64,000 bases of DNA, taken from the NCBI RefSeq assembly GCF_016722785.1, contig NZ_JAEQNE010000001.1, forward strand, positions 434,001 through 498,000, given 5' to 3'. The stretch is from Ramlibacter monticola (lineage in GTDB: Bacteria > Pseudomonadota > Gammaproteobacteria > Burkholderiales > Burkholderiaceae_C). Under the pieces are notes generated by a model that saw nothing but the letters and a program-made list of their open reading frames with translations, was not told the DNA's origin and made no database searches. Below, in pieces: positions 46,428 through 55,336 of the stretch (position 1 is its first letter; each line of letters starts with the position of its first letter). Made by a program: the position numbers and the translations under genes.

Positions 46428-48134
46428 TCACTTGCCCTGCTTCAGTGCCGCTTGCCGGATCCCGGTCAGCGTTCCCCGCGTCGTGATCACCTCCGGATCC
46501 AGCATCACCTCGATGACCGTGCCGTTCCTGCGCTCCAGGGCCGCCAGCAGCGCCGGCTCGAACTCCTCGGTGCGCGTGATGCGCGTGCCCTCGTAGCCGT
46601 AGGCCTTCGCCAGACCCACGAAATCGGGGTTGGCCAGCTGCGTGCCGGCAGCCTCCACCCGCGTCGGGTACTCGCGCTCCTGGTGCATGCGGATCGTGCC
46701 GAACATGCCGTTGTTCAGCAGCACGATGATCGACTTCGCCCCGTACTGCGAGGCGGTGGCCAGCTCCTGGCCGTTCATGAGGAAGTCGCCGTCGCCCGCC
46801 ATGGTCAGCGCGACCCGGCCCGAGACGATGTTGGCCGCGATCCCCGCCGGCACGCCGTAGCCCATGGCGCCGTTGGTGGGCGCGAGCTGCGTCTTGTGCC
46901 CCTTGGCCCAGCCGTGGTGCTTGAAGAAGCGGTGCGTCCAGGAGGCGAAGTTGCCCGCGCCGTTGGTGATCAGCGCATCGGCCGGCAGGTGCTTCTGCAG
47001 CACCGCCACCAGCGCCGGCATGTCGATGTCGCCGGGCAGCTTCTGCGGCCGGAGGTTCTCCAGGTAGTCGGCGTTGGCGGCCTCGGTCCAGGCGGCCCAT
47101 GGCACTTCGGGCGGCGCCGTCAGCACTTCGAGCGAGCGCGCCGCCGCGCTCATCGAGGTGTTGATCGCCAGGTCGGCCTGGTAGACCCGGTTCAGCTCCT
47201 CGGGGCTGGCGTGGATGTGCACCAGCTTCTGCGCCGCCTTGGGTGCCTTCAGCAGCGTGTAGCCGCCGGTGGTCATCTCGCCCAGGCGCGGGCCGATCGC
47301 CACGATCAGGTCGGCCTCCCGGATGCGCGCCGCCAGCTTCGGGTTGATGCCGATGCCGACGTCGCCCGCGTACTGGGGATGGTGGTTGTCGAAGCAGTCC
47401 TGGAAGCGGAAGGCGTTGCCCACCGGCAGCTTCCAGTTCTCGGCGAAGCGCTGCAGCGCCTGGGCGGCCTGCGGCGTCCAGCCGCCACCGCCGGCGACCA
47501 CGAAGGGCTTGCGCGCGGCCAGCAGCAGCTCGCGCAGGGTGCGCAGCGCGCCCGGGTCGCTCCAGGCTTCCGTGGCCTCCACCCGCGCCAGCGGTCGCGC
47601 CGCGGTCTCCTTCGTCAGCATGTCCTCGGGCAGCACCAGCACCACGGGGCCGGGGCGGCCGTTCATGGCGGTGGCGAAGGACCGCGCGACGTACTCGGGG
47701 ATGCGGTCCGGGTCGTCGATGCGCTCGACTCGCTTGGCCATGCCCTTGGTGCTGGGGCCGAAGAAGCTCGTGTACTCGACTTCCTGGAAGGCCTCGCGGT
47801 CGCGCTGGTCGCTCGCCACGTCGCCCACGAACAGCACCATCGGCGTGGAGTCCTGGAAGGCGGTGTGCACCCCGATTGAGGCGTTGGTCGCGCCGGGGCC
47901 GCGCGTGACGAAGCAGACGCCGGGGCGGTTGGTCAGCTTGCCCGCCGCTTCGGCCATGAAGGCGGCGCCGCCCTCCTGCCGGTTGACCACGAAGCGGATC
48001 CGGTCGCGGTACTTGTGGAAGCCATCCAGCACGGCGAGATAGCTTTCGCCGGGGACGCCGAAGGCGTGGCCGACGCCCTGCTCCACCAGGCATTCGACGA
48101 GGAGATGGCCGGCGAGCTGCGTGTCCTGCTTCAT
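46428..48134 (-). CDS. Thiamine-diphosphate enzyme (acetolactate synthase-like)
   Basis: A 568-residue enzyme of the acetolactate synthase/benzoylformate decarboxylase family. The N-terminal PYR domain has the TPP-activating E54 in RQEGGAAFMAEA, and the C-terminal PP domain the GDGDFLMNGQEL motif and NN for Mg-TPP. It lacks a feature that fixes the substrate; a 2-oxoacid decarboxylase or carboligase is likely. It diverges from tetR with a shared operator region (about 39 bases between the starts) and may belong to the same regulon as the carbohydrate operon at 48908. Its 3' end nearly meets the PmbA gene. Confidence 0.88.
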   Translation of the reverse strand: MKQDTQLAGHLLVECLVEQGVGHAFGVPGESYLAVLDGFHKYRDRIRFVVNRQEGGAAFMAEAAGKLTNRPGVCFVTRGPGATNASIGVHTAFQDSTPMVLFVGDVASDQRDREAFQEVEYTSFFGPSTKGMAKRVERIDDPDRIPEYVARSFATAMNGRPGPVVLVLPEDMLTKETAARPLARVEATEAWSDPGALRTLRELLLAARKPFVVAGGGGWTPQAAQALQRFAENWKLPVGNAFRFQDCFDNHHPQYAGDVGIGINPKLAARIREADLIVAIGPRLGEMTTGGYTLLKAPKAAQKLVHIHASPEELNRVYQADLAINTSMSAAARSLEVLTAPPEVPWAAWTEAANADYLENLRPQKLPGDIDMPALVAVLQKHLPADALITNGAGNFASWTHRFFKHHGWAKGHKTQLAPTNGAMGYGVPAGIAANIVSGRVALTMAGDGDFLMNGQELATASQYGAKSIIVLLNNGMFGTIRMHQEREYPTRVEAAGTQLANPDFVGLAKAYGYEGTRITRTEEFEPALLAALERRNGTVIEVMLDPEVITTRGTLTGIRQAALKQGK

Positions 48135-48145
48135 GGTGCTTGACG

Positions 48146-48167
48146 GGATTAACCGATTGGTGAATTA
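48146..48167. promoter_or_regulatory. Candidate TetR operator, site 1 (degenerate)
   Basis: The right half GTGAATTA matches site 2 exactly; the left half GGATTAAC matches TAATTCAC at five of eight positions, with the same 6-base spacer. It lies in the divergent region between the TPP enzyme and tetR. Confidence 0.6.
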
Positions 48168-48173
48168 TGGGAC

Positions 48174-48821
48174 ATGGTGCGAGAGACCAGCCCTGCTTCC
48201 GAGGAGCGCCTGCGCGATGCCGATCGCTCGCAGGCGTCGATCTTAGCCGCCGCCCGCGACGAATTCGCCGAATTCGGCCTCGCCGGCGCGCGGATGGACC
48301 GCATCGCCGAGCGCGCCGGGCTCAACAAGCGGCTCATCTACTACTACTTCGAGGACAAGGAGAAGCTGTTCCAGGCCGTGCTGGAGCAGACCTACCGCGA
48401 CATCCGCGAGGAAGAGATGAAGCTGCGCCTCGCCGATCTCGACCCGCCCACTGCCGTGCGCCGCCTGATCGAGTTCACCTGGGACTACTACCTGCGCCAC
48501 CCGGAATTCATCACGCTCCTGAACAGCGCCAACCTGCACCGCGCGCGCCATCTCGCCGAGTCGAAGCGGGCGCGCGAACTGAACTCGCCGGTGATCGAGA
48601 CGCTGGCGACCGTGCTGGAACGGGGCCGCCGCGAGGGCACCTTCCGCGGCGGGGTCGACCCCGTGCAGCTGTACGTGTCGATCGCCGCCCTGGCCTATTT
48701 CTACCTGTCCAACAGCCACACCCTGTCGGCCATCTTCGGCCGCGACCTGCTCGCGCCCAAGGCCCGGGCCGAGCGGCTGTCGCACATGAACGAGGTGATC
48801 CTCGGCTACCTGACCCGCTGA
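48174..48821 (+). CDS. TetR-family transcriptional regulator
   Basis: A 215-residue regulator. The N-terminal HTH has ILAAARDEFAEFGLAGARMDRIAERAGLNKRLIYYYFEDKEKLF. The C-terminal ligand domain (about 90-200) has the helical pattern of the family. Palindromic sites sharing GTGAATTA lie just upstream of tetR and just upstream of the Bug gene, so it probably controls both the TPP enzyme and the transport/catabolic operon. Ligand unknown. It starts at ATG 48174. Confidence 0.9.
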   Translation: MVRETSPASEERLRDADRSQASILAAARDEFAEFGLAGARMDRIAERAGLNKRLIYYYFEDKEKLFQAVLEQTYRDIREEEMKLRLADLDPPTAVRRLIEFTWDYYLRHPEFITLLNSANLHRARHLAESKRARELNSPVIETLATVLERGRREGTFRGGVDPVQLYVSIAALAYFYLSNSHTLSAIFGRDLLAPKARAERLSHMNEVILGYLTR

Positions 48822-48865
48822 GCGGCGCCCCGCCGGGGCTTGCCAGCCGGGCCCACTTTCACCCA

Positions 48866-48887
48866 TAATTCACCAACTAGTGAATTA
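48866..48887. promoter_or_regulatory. Candidate TetR operator, site 2 (perfect)
   Basis: TAATTCAC-CAACTA-GTGAATTA is a perfect 8-bp inverted repeat with a 6-base spacer, 20 bases before the Bug start codon. It is the same motif as site 1, so one regulator probably binds both. Confidence 0.75.
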
Positions 48888-48907
48888 ACAAACCAAAGGA
48901 GACTTTC

Positions 48908-49882
48908 GTGACCTTCCCCCGCCGTGCCGCGGTCGTTCTCGCGGCGCTCGCCTTCGCCACCCCCTTCGCCTTCGGCCAGTCCGGCTTCCCGAACAAGCCG
49001 ATCCGGGTGATCGTGCCCTTCGCCGCCGGCAGCACGACGGACATCATCGCCCGCGCGATCACGGACAAGATGGCGCAGAGCCTCGGCCAGCCGGTGGTGG
49101 TGGACAACCGCGGCGGCGCCAGCGGCACGATCGGCCAGGCCGTCGTGGCGCAGGCGGCGCCGGACGGCTACACGATCATGATCCACTCGTCGTCGCACAC
49201 CGTCAGCCCGCACACCTTCGCCAAGCTGCCGTTCGACACGCTGGCCGACTTCACCCCGGTCACGCCGATCTCCAGCACGCCGAACGTGCTGGTGATCTCC
49301 CCGGCCAAGGGCATGAAGAGCCTGAAGGACCTGCTGGCCGCCGCCCGCGCCAAGCCGGGCAGCATGAACTTCGCCTCCGCCGGCCAGGGCAGCGCCACCC
49401 ATCTGAACGCCGAGAAGTTCAAGCTGGCCGCGAAGATCGACGCCCAGAACATCCCCTTCAAGGGTTCCGCCGAAGCGGTCACCGAAGTCGTGGCTGGCCG
49501 CGTCGACTACTACTTCTCCCCGATCGCCCCGGTGATCGGCCAGATCCGCACCGGGCAGCTGCAGGCGCTCGCCGTCGGCTCGCCGCGCCGCGCCGCCGCC
49601 CTGCCCGACGTGCCCACCACCGCCGAGGCCGGCGTGCCGGGCTCGGAGTTCAACTTCTGGATCGGCATGTTCGCCCCCGCGAAGACGCCGAAGGAGATCG
49701 TCGACCGCCTGCAGGCGGAAGTCGTGAAGGCGCTGAACACCCCCGAAGTCAAGGAGCGCTTCGCAGCGCTCGGCGCCGACGCCTGGACGCTCAAGCCGGC
49801 CGAGTTCGACGCCTACGTCCGGGAAGAAGTCAAGACCAACGCCGCGCTCGTCAAGGCCGCCGGCCTCGAAGTGCACAAGTAA
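48908..49882 (+). CDS. Bug-family (TTT) solute-binding protein
   Basis: A 324-residue periplasmic binding protein of the Bug/TctC family, extremely expanded in Comamonadaceae and Bordetella. The signal peptide (1-23) ends AFAFGQ. The family marks are VIVPFAAGSTTDIIARAI and VVDNRGGASGTIG, and the Gly-rich phosphate-like loop that holds carboxylate ligands. It starts at GTG 48908 with AAAGGAG upstream. The membrane subunits of a TTT transporter are not here, as is usual for orphan Bug proteins. It begins the operon with the next three genes. Confidence 0.92.
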   Translation: MTFPRRAAVVLAALAFATPFAFGQSGFPNKPIRVIVPFAAGSTTDIIARAITDKMAQSLGQPVVVDNRGGASGTIGQAVVAQAAPDGYTIMIHSSSHTVSPHTFAKLPFDTLADFTPVTPISSTPNVLVISPAKGMKSLKDLLAAARAKPGSMNFASAGQGSATHLNAEKFKLAAKIDAQNIPFKGSAEAVTEVVAGRVDYYFSPIAPVIGQIRTGQLQALAVGSPRRAAALPDVPTTAEAGVPGSEFNFWIGMFAPAKTPKEIVDRLQAEVVKALNTPEVKERFAALGADAWTLKPAEFDAYVREEVKTNAALVKAAGLEVHK

Positions 49883-49895
49883 GCAAGGAGCCCCC

Positions 49896-51059
49896 ATGGC
49901 CACCCAACGTCTCGGAATCATCATGCACGGCGTCACCGGACGCATGGGCATGAACCAGCACCTGATCCGCTCCATCGTCGCCATCCGCAACCAGGGCGGC
50001 GTGACGCTGTCCAACGGCGACAAGGTCATGCCCGACCCGATCCTGATCGGCCGCAACGCCGAGAAGATCGAGGCGCTGGCGAAGGCCCACAACATCGCGC
50101 GCTGGGGCACCGACCTCGACGCCGCGCTGGCCAACCCGGACGACACCGTCTTCTTCGACGCCGGCACCACCCAGATGCGTCCGCAGTTGCTGGCCAAGGC
50201 CCTGCGCGCGAAGAAGCACGTCTACTGCGAAAAGCCGATCGCCACGACGCTGGGCGAGGCGGTGGAGATCGCCAAGATCGCCGGGAAGTCCGGCCTGAAG
50301 CACGGCGCCGTGCAGGACAAGCTGTTCCTGCCCGGCCTGCGCAAGCTGGACATGCTGCGCCGCGCCGGCTTCTTCGGCCGCATGCTGTCGCTGCGCCTGG
50401 AGTTCGGCTACTGGGTGTTCGAAGGCGACCTGCAGCCGATCCAGCGCCCGAGCTGGAACTACCGGGCCGAAGACGGCGGCGGGATGATCCTGGACATGAT
50501 GTGCCACTGGCGCTACGTGCTGGACAACCTGTTCGGCGAGGTGAAGTCCATCTCCTGCCTGGGCACGACGCACATCCCCGAGCGCTGGGACGAGGACGGC
50601 AAGCCCTACAAGGCCACGGCCGACGATGCCGCCTACGCCATCGCGGAACTGGTGGGCCACAACGGCGAGCCGGTGATCGCGCAGCTGAACATGTCGTGGG
50701 CGACCCGCGTCAACCGCGAGGACCTGGTGACCTTCCACGTCGACGGCACCCATGGCTCCGCAGTCGCCACCCTGACCGAGTGCAAGGCCCAGAGCCGCGT
50801 CAACACGCCGCGCCCGGTGTGGAACCCGGACGTCAGGCAGACGATGAAGTTCACCGAGCAGTGGCAGGAAGTGCCGGACACGCAGGTCTACGACAACGGA
50901 TTCAAAATCCAGTGGGAGGCCTTCATTCGCCACGTGGTGGAGAACGCGCCCTACAAGTGGACCCTGCCGGAAGGCGCCAAGGGCGTGCAGCTGGTGGAGG
51001 CCGCGCTGCAAAGCTGGAAGGAGCGCCGCTTCGTCGACGTTCCGGCGCTGAATATCTGA
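49896..51059 (+). CDS. Gfo/Idh/MocA-family oxidoreductase
   Basis: A 387-residue NAD(P)-dependent oxidoreductase. The N-terminal Rossmann fold (about 5-150) starts GIIMHGVTGRMGMNQHLIRS, a variant of the usual GxGxxG, followed by CEKPIATTLGEAVEI with the catalytic-site Lys. The C-terminal alpha/beta domain carries the EDGGGMILDMMCHWRYVLDNLFG His-containing helix. It should oxidise a sugar or polyol; substrate unknown. It lies 13 bases after the Bug gene and is followed by an intergenic repeat. Confidence 0.9.
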   Translation: MATQRLGIIMHGVTGRMGMNQHLIRSIVAIRNQGGVTLSNGDKVMPDPILIGRNAEKIEALAKAHNIARWGTDLDAALANPDDTVFFDAGTTQMRPQLLAKALRAKKHVYCEKPIATTLGEAVEIAKIAGKSGLKHGAVQDKLFLPGLRKLDMLRRAGFFGRMLSLRLEFGYWVFEGDLQPIQRPSWNYRAEDGGGMILDMMCHWRYVLDNLFGEVKSISCLGTTHIPERWDEDGKPYKATADDAAYAIAELVGHNGEPVIAQLNMSWATRVNREDLVTFHVDGTHGSAVATLTECKAQSRVNTPRPVWNPDVRQTMKFTEQWQEVPDTQVYDNGFKIQWEAFIRHVVENAPYKWTLPEGAKGVQLVEAALQSWKERRFVDVPALNI

Positions 51060-51065
51060 CCCACC

Positions 51066-51138
51066 CCCGAAGCGCCTACGGCGCCTCCCCCTCAAGGGGG
51101 CGCCACCAGCGGCCCGGCAAAGCCGGTTCCGCGGTGGC
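51066..51138 (+). repeat. 73-bp dispersed intergenic repeat, copy 2
   Basis: 71/73 identical to the reverse complement of 34623-34695, with the variable bases inside two palindrome loops. It fills most of the gap between the oxidoreductase and the next gene of the same operon. Confidence 0.85.
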
Positions 51139-51156
51139 ACTGGACTGGAGACCTCC

Positions 51157-52368
51157 ATGACTCTTTCACTCGTACTGCCTACCCGCGCCGGCGCGCTGGA
51201 GGACTACACCCTGCGCGGCACCGCTCCCGTGCGGCCCGCCCGCGGGGTGAAGTTCAACCGCATCGCCTATTCCGCCGCCCACGTGGTCGCCGACCCGCTG
51301 GCCGCGATCGATCCGTGGATCCAGTCCGCGGTCGATTGGGACGCCACCATCGCCTATCGCCAGCGCCTGTGGTCCCTGGGCCTCGGCGTGGCCGAAGCCA
51401 TGGACACGGCGCAGCGCGGCATGGGCCTGGACTGGCCGACCTCGCTGGAGCTGATCCGGCGTTCGCTCGATGCCGCCCGCGACGTGCCCGGCGCGCTGGT
51501 CGCCTCGGGCTGCGGCACCGACCACCTCGCGCCGGAAGACGCGAAGAGCGTGGACGACGTGATCCGCGCCTACGAGCAGCAGATGGAAGCCATCGAGAAG
51601 CTCGGGGGCCGCCTGATCGTGATGGCCAGCCGCGCGCTGGCCCGGGTGGCGCAGTCGCCGGCCGACTACGAGAAGGTGTACGGCCGCATCCTGTCGCAGG
51701 CGAAGCAGCCGGTGATCCTGCACTGGCTGGGCGACATGTTCGACCCGGCGCTGGCCGGGTACTGGAGAGGCAGCAGCCAAGCGGCTGCCGGGGGGGCCGG
51801 GGACGTGGACGCCGCGATGGACACGGCGCTGGGCATCATCGCCGCCCATGCCGCGAAGGTGGACGGCATCAAGATCTCGCTACTGGACAAGGACAAGGAG
51901 ATCGCGATGCGCCGCCGCCTGCCCGCGGGCGTGCGCATGTACACGGGCGACGACTTCAACTACGCCGAACTGATTGCCGGCGACGGCCACGGCGCCGAGG
52001 CCGTGCACGGCAGGAGCGATGCGCTGCTGGGGATCTTCGATGCCATCGCGCCGGCGGCGAGCGCCGCCCTGGGCGAGCTGGCGCAGGGCAACCTGGAGAA
52101 GTTCCACGCCATCCTGGGCCCGACCGTGCCGCTGTCGCGCCACATCTTCGCGGCCCCGACCCGCTTCTACAAGACGGGGGTCGTGTTCATGGCCTGGCTC
52201 AATGGCCACCAGTCGCACTTCACGATGGTGGGCGGCCAGCAGGGCGCGCGCAGCCTGGCGCACTTCGCCGAGCTGTTCCGCCTGGCCGACGCGGCCAACC
52301 TGCTGGAGCAGCCGGAACTCGCGACGCGGCGCATGAAGACGCTGCTGGCGCTGCACGGGGTTCAATGA
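51157..52368 (+). CDS. Dihydrodipicolinate synthase-like (DUF993) protein
   Basis: A 403-residue protein of the DUF993 group, related to dihydrodipicolinate synthase/aldolase TIM barrels. Segments such as VKFNRIAYSAAHVVADPL, SGCGTDHL, and VDGIKISLLDKDKEI (candidate Schiff-base Lys in the ISLLDKDKE region) and MYTGDDFNYAELI suggest a lyase acting on a keto-acid sugar. A short Ala/Gly-rich insert (about residues 208-216) interrupts the usual sequence. It lies 98 bases after the oxidoreductase and overlaps the next gene by ATGA. Confidence 0.82.
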   Translation: MTLSLVLPTRAGALEDYTLRGTAPVRPARGVKFNRIAYSAAHVVADPLAAIDPWIQSAVDWDATIAYRQRLWSLGLGVAEAMDTAQRGMGLDWPTSLELIRRSLDAARDVPGALVASGCGTDHLAPEDAKSVDDVIRAYEQQMEAIEKLGGRLIVMASRALARVAQSPADYEKVYGRILSQAKQPVILHWLGDMFDPALAGYWRGSSQAAAGGAGDVDAAMDTALGIIAAHAAKVDGIKISLLDKDKEIAMRRRLPAGVRMYTGDDFNYAELIAGDGHGAEAVHGRSDALLGIFDAIAPAASAALGELAQGNLEKFHAILGPTVPLSRHIFAAPTRFYKTGVVFMAWLNGHQSHFTMVGGQQGARSLAHFAELFRLADAANLLEQPELATRRMKTLLALHGVQ

Positions 52369-53249
52369 GCATGCGGGACTTCTCGCGGGACCACCGCTGG
52401 CTCTCGATCAACACGGCGACCGTGCGCAAGTCGCGCGGCGAGGACCTGCCCCTGCCGCGCATCCTGGAGGCCTGCGTGGAGCGCGGAATCCGCGCCGTCT
52501 CGCCCTGGCGCGACCAGGTGCAGGCCGCCGGCATCACGAACATCGCCAAGATGGTGCGCGAGCACGGCCTGCAGCTGTCCGGCTACTGCCGCGGCGGCAT
52601 GTTCCCCGCCGCCGATGCGGCCGGCCTGCAGGCGGCGCGCGACGACAACCGGCGCGCGGTCGACGAGGCCGCGCAGCTGGGCGCCGAGTGCCTCGTGCTG
52701 GTGGTGGGCGGCCTGCCAGGCGCCCTGCAGGGCAAGGCGGCGCACAAGGACATCGCGCTGGCCCGCAGCCAGGTCCGGGACGGCATCGGCGAGCTGCTGG
52801 AGTACGCCCGCACGGCGAAGATGCCGCTGGCGATCGAGCCGCTGCACCCGATGTACGCGGCCGACCGCGCCTGCATCAACACGATGGAACAGGCGCTGGA
52901 CGTCTGCGACGAACTGGATCCGTACAAGTCGGGCAGCCTGGGCGTCGCGGTGGATGTCTACCACGTGTGGTGGGACCCGAAGCTGGAGCAGCAGATCCGG
53001 CGCGCCGGCAGGAACCGCCTGCTCGCCTTCCATGTCTGCGACTGGCTGACGCCGACGGCCGACCTGCTGAACGACCGCGGCATGATGGGGGATGGCGTCA
53101 TCGACATCCCCCGCATCCGCGGCTGGATGGAGGCGCAGGGCTTCGCCGGCTACAGCGAGGTCGAGATCTTCTCCACCGGCAACTGGTGGAAGCGGCCGCA
53201 CGGCGAGGTGCTGGACACCTGCATCGCGCGGCACAGGTCGATGGTCTAG
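52365..53249 (+). CDS. Sugar phosphate isomerase/epimerase (TIM barrel)
   Basis: A 294-residue xylose-isomerase-like TIM-barrel protein. Metal-binding residues are suggested by LAIEPLHPMYAADRACINT (Glu), DVYHVWWDPKL (Asp/His) and FHVCDWL, and by the closing YSEVEIFS Glu. It should isomerise or epimerise a sugar acid. It is the last gene of the Bug-oxidoreductase-DUF993 operon. Start ATG 52365 overlaps the previous stop. Confidence 0.88.
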   Translation: MSMRDFSRDHRWLSINTATVRKSRGEDLPLPRILEACVERGIRAVSPWRDQVQAAGITNIAKMVREHGLQLSGYCRGGMFPAADAAGLQAARDDNRRAVDEAAQLGAECLVLVVGGLPGALQGKAAHKDIALARSQVRDGIGELLEYARTAKMPLAIEPLHPMYAADRACINTMEQALDVCDELDPYKSGSLGVAVDVYHVWWDPKLEQQIRRAGRNRLLAFHVCDWLTPTADLLNDRGMMGDGVIDIPRIRGWMEAQGFAGYSEVEIFSTGNWWKRPHGEVLDTCIARHRSMV

Positions 53250-53257
53250 TTCGCCAT

Positions 53258-53279
53258 CATCCCCGCGCGGGCGGGGATG
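53258..53279. terminator. Stem-loop between convergent genes
   Basis: Arms CATCCCCGC and GCGGGGATG with a GCGG loop between the isomerase and the bactofilin genes. There is no T-run, so it may end transcription weakly from both sides; this GC-rich inverted repeat type is widespread in proteobacteria. Confidence 0.55.
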
Positions 53280-53285
53280 CCTGCC

Positions 53286-53807
53286 TTACTGCACTTGCTG
53301 CAGCGGCGCGCGCGCCTTCTCCTTCTCTTTTTCCGACTTCGGGCCGGTGCCCGCCTCGACCTCACCGGAGAGCTGTCCGCCCTCCTCGATCACGATCTTG
53401 CCGTAGCGCACCTTGCCGGTCACCTTGCCGGTCGCATAGATCACCAGCTTCTGGCGCGCGGTCAGGTTGCCGTCGAACAGGCCGCGGATTTCCGCGACGT
53501 CGATCTCGGCGGAGCCCTTGAAGGAGCCGCGCTCGGAGATCTGGATCACGCGCGAGTCCATCGTGGCCTCGACCGAGCCTTCCACCACCAGCGTGTCGCA
53601 GTCGGTGATCTCCACGCCCTTGAGCTTGATGTTCGGGCCGACGGTCAGCTTGCTTTCAGCTTCCTTGGCGACCGGGGCGGCCGGCTGGGCGGTCGCCGCG
53701 GGTGCGGCCTGCGCAGGCGCCTGCGCGGGATAGGGCGTCACGCCCGGACGGGAGGCGCCTTCGTCACGCTTGTTGTTGGAGTTGAAGAAGGGGGACTGCA
53801 ATGCCAT
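53286..53807 (-). CDS. Bactofilin (polymer-forming cytoskeletal protein)
   Basis: A 173-residue bactofilin. A disordered Pro/Ala-rich N-terminus (1-50) precedes the DUF583 beta-helix (about 53-150): LTVGPNIKLKGVEI, LVVEGSVEATM, GSAEIDVAEIRGLFDGNLTARQKLVIYATGKVTGKVRYGKIVIEEGGQLSGEV. Such proteins assemble into filaments without nucleotides and shape cell poles or stalks. AGAGG precedes the ATG. It is a single gene. Confidence 0.93.
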   Translation of the reverse strand: MALQSPFFNSNNKRDEGASRPGVTPYPAQAPAQAAPAATAQPAAPVAKEAESKLTVGPNIKLKGVEITDCDTLVVEGSVEATMDSRVIQISERGSFKGSAEIDVAEIRGLFDGNLTARQKLVIYATGKVTGKVRYGKIVIEEGGQLSGEVEAGTGPKSEKEKEKARAPLQQVQ

Positions 53808-54014
53808 GAAGCTTTTCCTCTGAGTGCGATGGAGAGAGAAGAGCTGCGATCCTAGGCAGCAGGACCATTACAAGTTCGCCGGACCGCGAAAGAAGGGTAA
53901 CGAATGGCGTGGGCGGCTCCCGACGGGCATGTAGGACTTTCGGCACCGATCCCCCGAACGTGCCTTGCGCCCGGGCTCAGCTGCGTTCACCATGGCGGTA
54001 AAGAGGATGGGGCT

Positions 54015-54722
54015 ATGAAGCTGAATCACTGGCTGCGGCGACTGGCCGCCATGGGCGCGCTGGCCCTCGCGACGACGGGTGCGCCGGCGGAAACGCCGGG
54101 CGGGGGCGAGTTCGAGGTCAGCACGTCCAACCTGCTGGTCGTGCTGCGCGAGACGCCCGGCGCCAACAAGCAGGAGGAGTCCCTGACCCCCTTCGGCAGG
54201 ATCAGCGCGCGCGCCGCCGACGGCCGCGAGTTCGAATTCGAGGCGAGCTGGTTCCAGTACCTCGGCGACATGCACCTGCGGCTCGTCTTCGACGGCGCGC
54301 GGCGCGTCCAGAGCGCCCTCCCCGAAGACCTGCAGAAGCTGCGCCTGAGCCCCGAGGAGGCGCTCGCGCACGCGGTCGACAACCTGCGCCGCCGCTACGG
54401 GGAGCCGGTCGCGCAGCCCTGGAGCGGCGGGCTGATGCAAGTCCACGGCAACGCGCCGGAATTGGACAGCAGCTACTTCCTGGACCGCGGCTTCTGGCTC
54501 GAGCAGCTGCGCCACTCGCCGGCCGGCATCGTCGCGGCCGTCCCGGGCCGCGGCGGCCTCGTGTTCGCCCGCGCGGACGACGACTCGGCGGTGGCCAGCC
54601 TGCGCTTCAGCGCCGCCGCGCTGTACGCCAGCAACGACGCCACGCGGATCTCCTCCGGCCTCTACCTGTTCAAGGACGGCCGCTGGTCCGTGTTCCAGCC
54701 GCCGCAGCCGCCGACCGACTAA
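54015..54722 (+). CDS. Exported protein of unknown function
   Basis: A 235-residue protein with a Sec-type signal (1-25, ending APAE). The mature part contains LLVVLRETPGANKQEESLTPFGRI, GREFEFEASWFQYLGDMHLRLVF and a Lys-poor C-terminus; it looks like an all-beta periplasmic domain. I do not recognise a family. Its stop (TAA) overlaps the stop of the convergent phosphatase gene by three bases. AAGAGGA precedes the ATG. Confidence 0.78.
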   Translation: MKLNHWLRRLAAMGALALATTGAPAETPGGGEFEVSTSNLLVVLRETPGANKQEESLTPFGRISARAADGREFEFEASWFQYLGDMHLRLVFDGARRVQSALPEDLQKLRLSPEEALAHAVDNLRRRYGEPVAQPWSGGLMQVHGNAPELDSSYFLDRGFWLEQLRHSPAGIVAAVPGRGGLVFARADDDSAVASLRFSAAALYASNDATRISSGLYLFKDGRWSVFQPPQPPTD

Positions 54723-55288
54723 GGCGCGGACAGCCGCCCCGCCACGCGGAAGCCGCCGCCCGGCTGCGGCGTCAGCACCACCATCTCCCCCATCGCGGGC
54801 GAGACGCCCGTGAGGGCGTAGGTGGTGGATCCGTGCGTCACCAGGAACAGGTTGCCGCGCTCGGGCACGCGTCCGGCGATCTTCTTCAGCTGGGCCACCT
54901 GCCCGGCCTCGGCTTCGTGGCGGCCGTAGAGATTGGCGAGCGCCGGCTGCAACTCGCCCGTGCGGCCGAACATGAGGCGCGCGGTCTCCTGGCAGCGGCA
55001 CCAGGGGCTGGTCTGCAGCCCCGCCACCGGGATGGCGCGGCTTCGCAGGGCCTCCCCAAGGCGACGGGCCTCCGAGCGCCCCTCCTCGCTGAGGTTGCGC
55101 TGGGTGCCGCAGTCGTCGAGCTTCATGCCCGGCGGATCCCCCACGCCCGGGTCGGTCGTACCGTGCCGCACCAGCACGACCTGCCCGCCCGAGCGCAGCA
55201 GCGACCACAGGGCTTCGTCCGCCCGCAGCACCGGCGGCGCCAGCGCGGCAAGGACCAGCAGGCATCGCAGGAGGGTCGTGCGCACCAT
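54719..55288 (-). CDS. Exported histidine phosphatase (phosphoglycerate-mutase-like)
   Basis: A 189-residue protein of the histidine phosphatase superfamily with a signal peptide (1-23). The nucleophilic His is in VRHGTTD (R41 H42 G43) and a second motif LVTHGSTTYAL has the other catalytic His. Being exported, it probably removes phosphate in the periplasm; substrate unknown. ATG 55288 begins the signal peptide. The longer upstream frame runs antisense through the aldo/keto reductase gene and was not used. Confidence 0.85.
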   Translation of the reverse strand: MVRTTLLRCLLVLAALAPPVLRADEALWSLLRSGGQVVLVRHGTTDPGVGDPPGMKLDDCGTQRNLSEEGRSEARRLGEALRSRAIPVAGLQTSPWCRCQETARLMFGRTGELQPALANLYGRHEAEAGQVAQLKKIAGRVPERGNLFLVTHGSTTYALTGVSPAMGEMVVLTPQPGGGFRVAGRLSAP

Positions 55289-55336
55289 GGGAAGCTCCCG
55301 AGCAGCGGCGGTGGGCCTGCATGCTACCCTGAGCGC

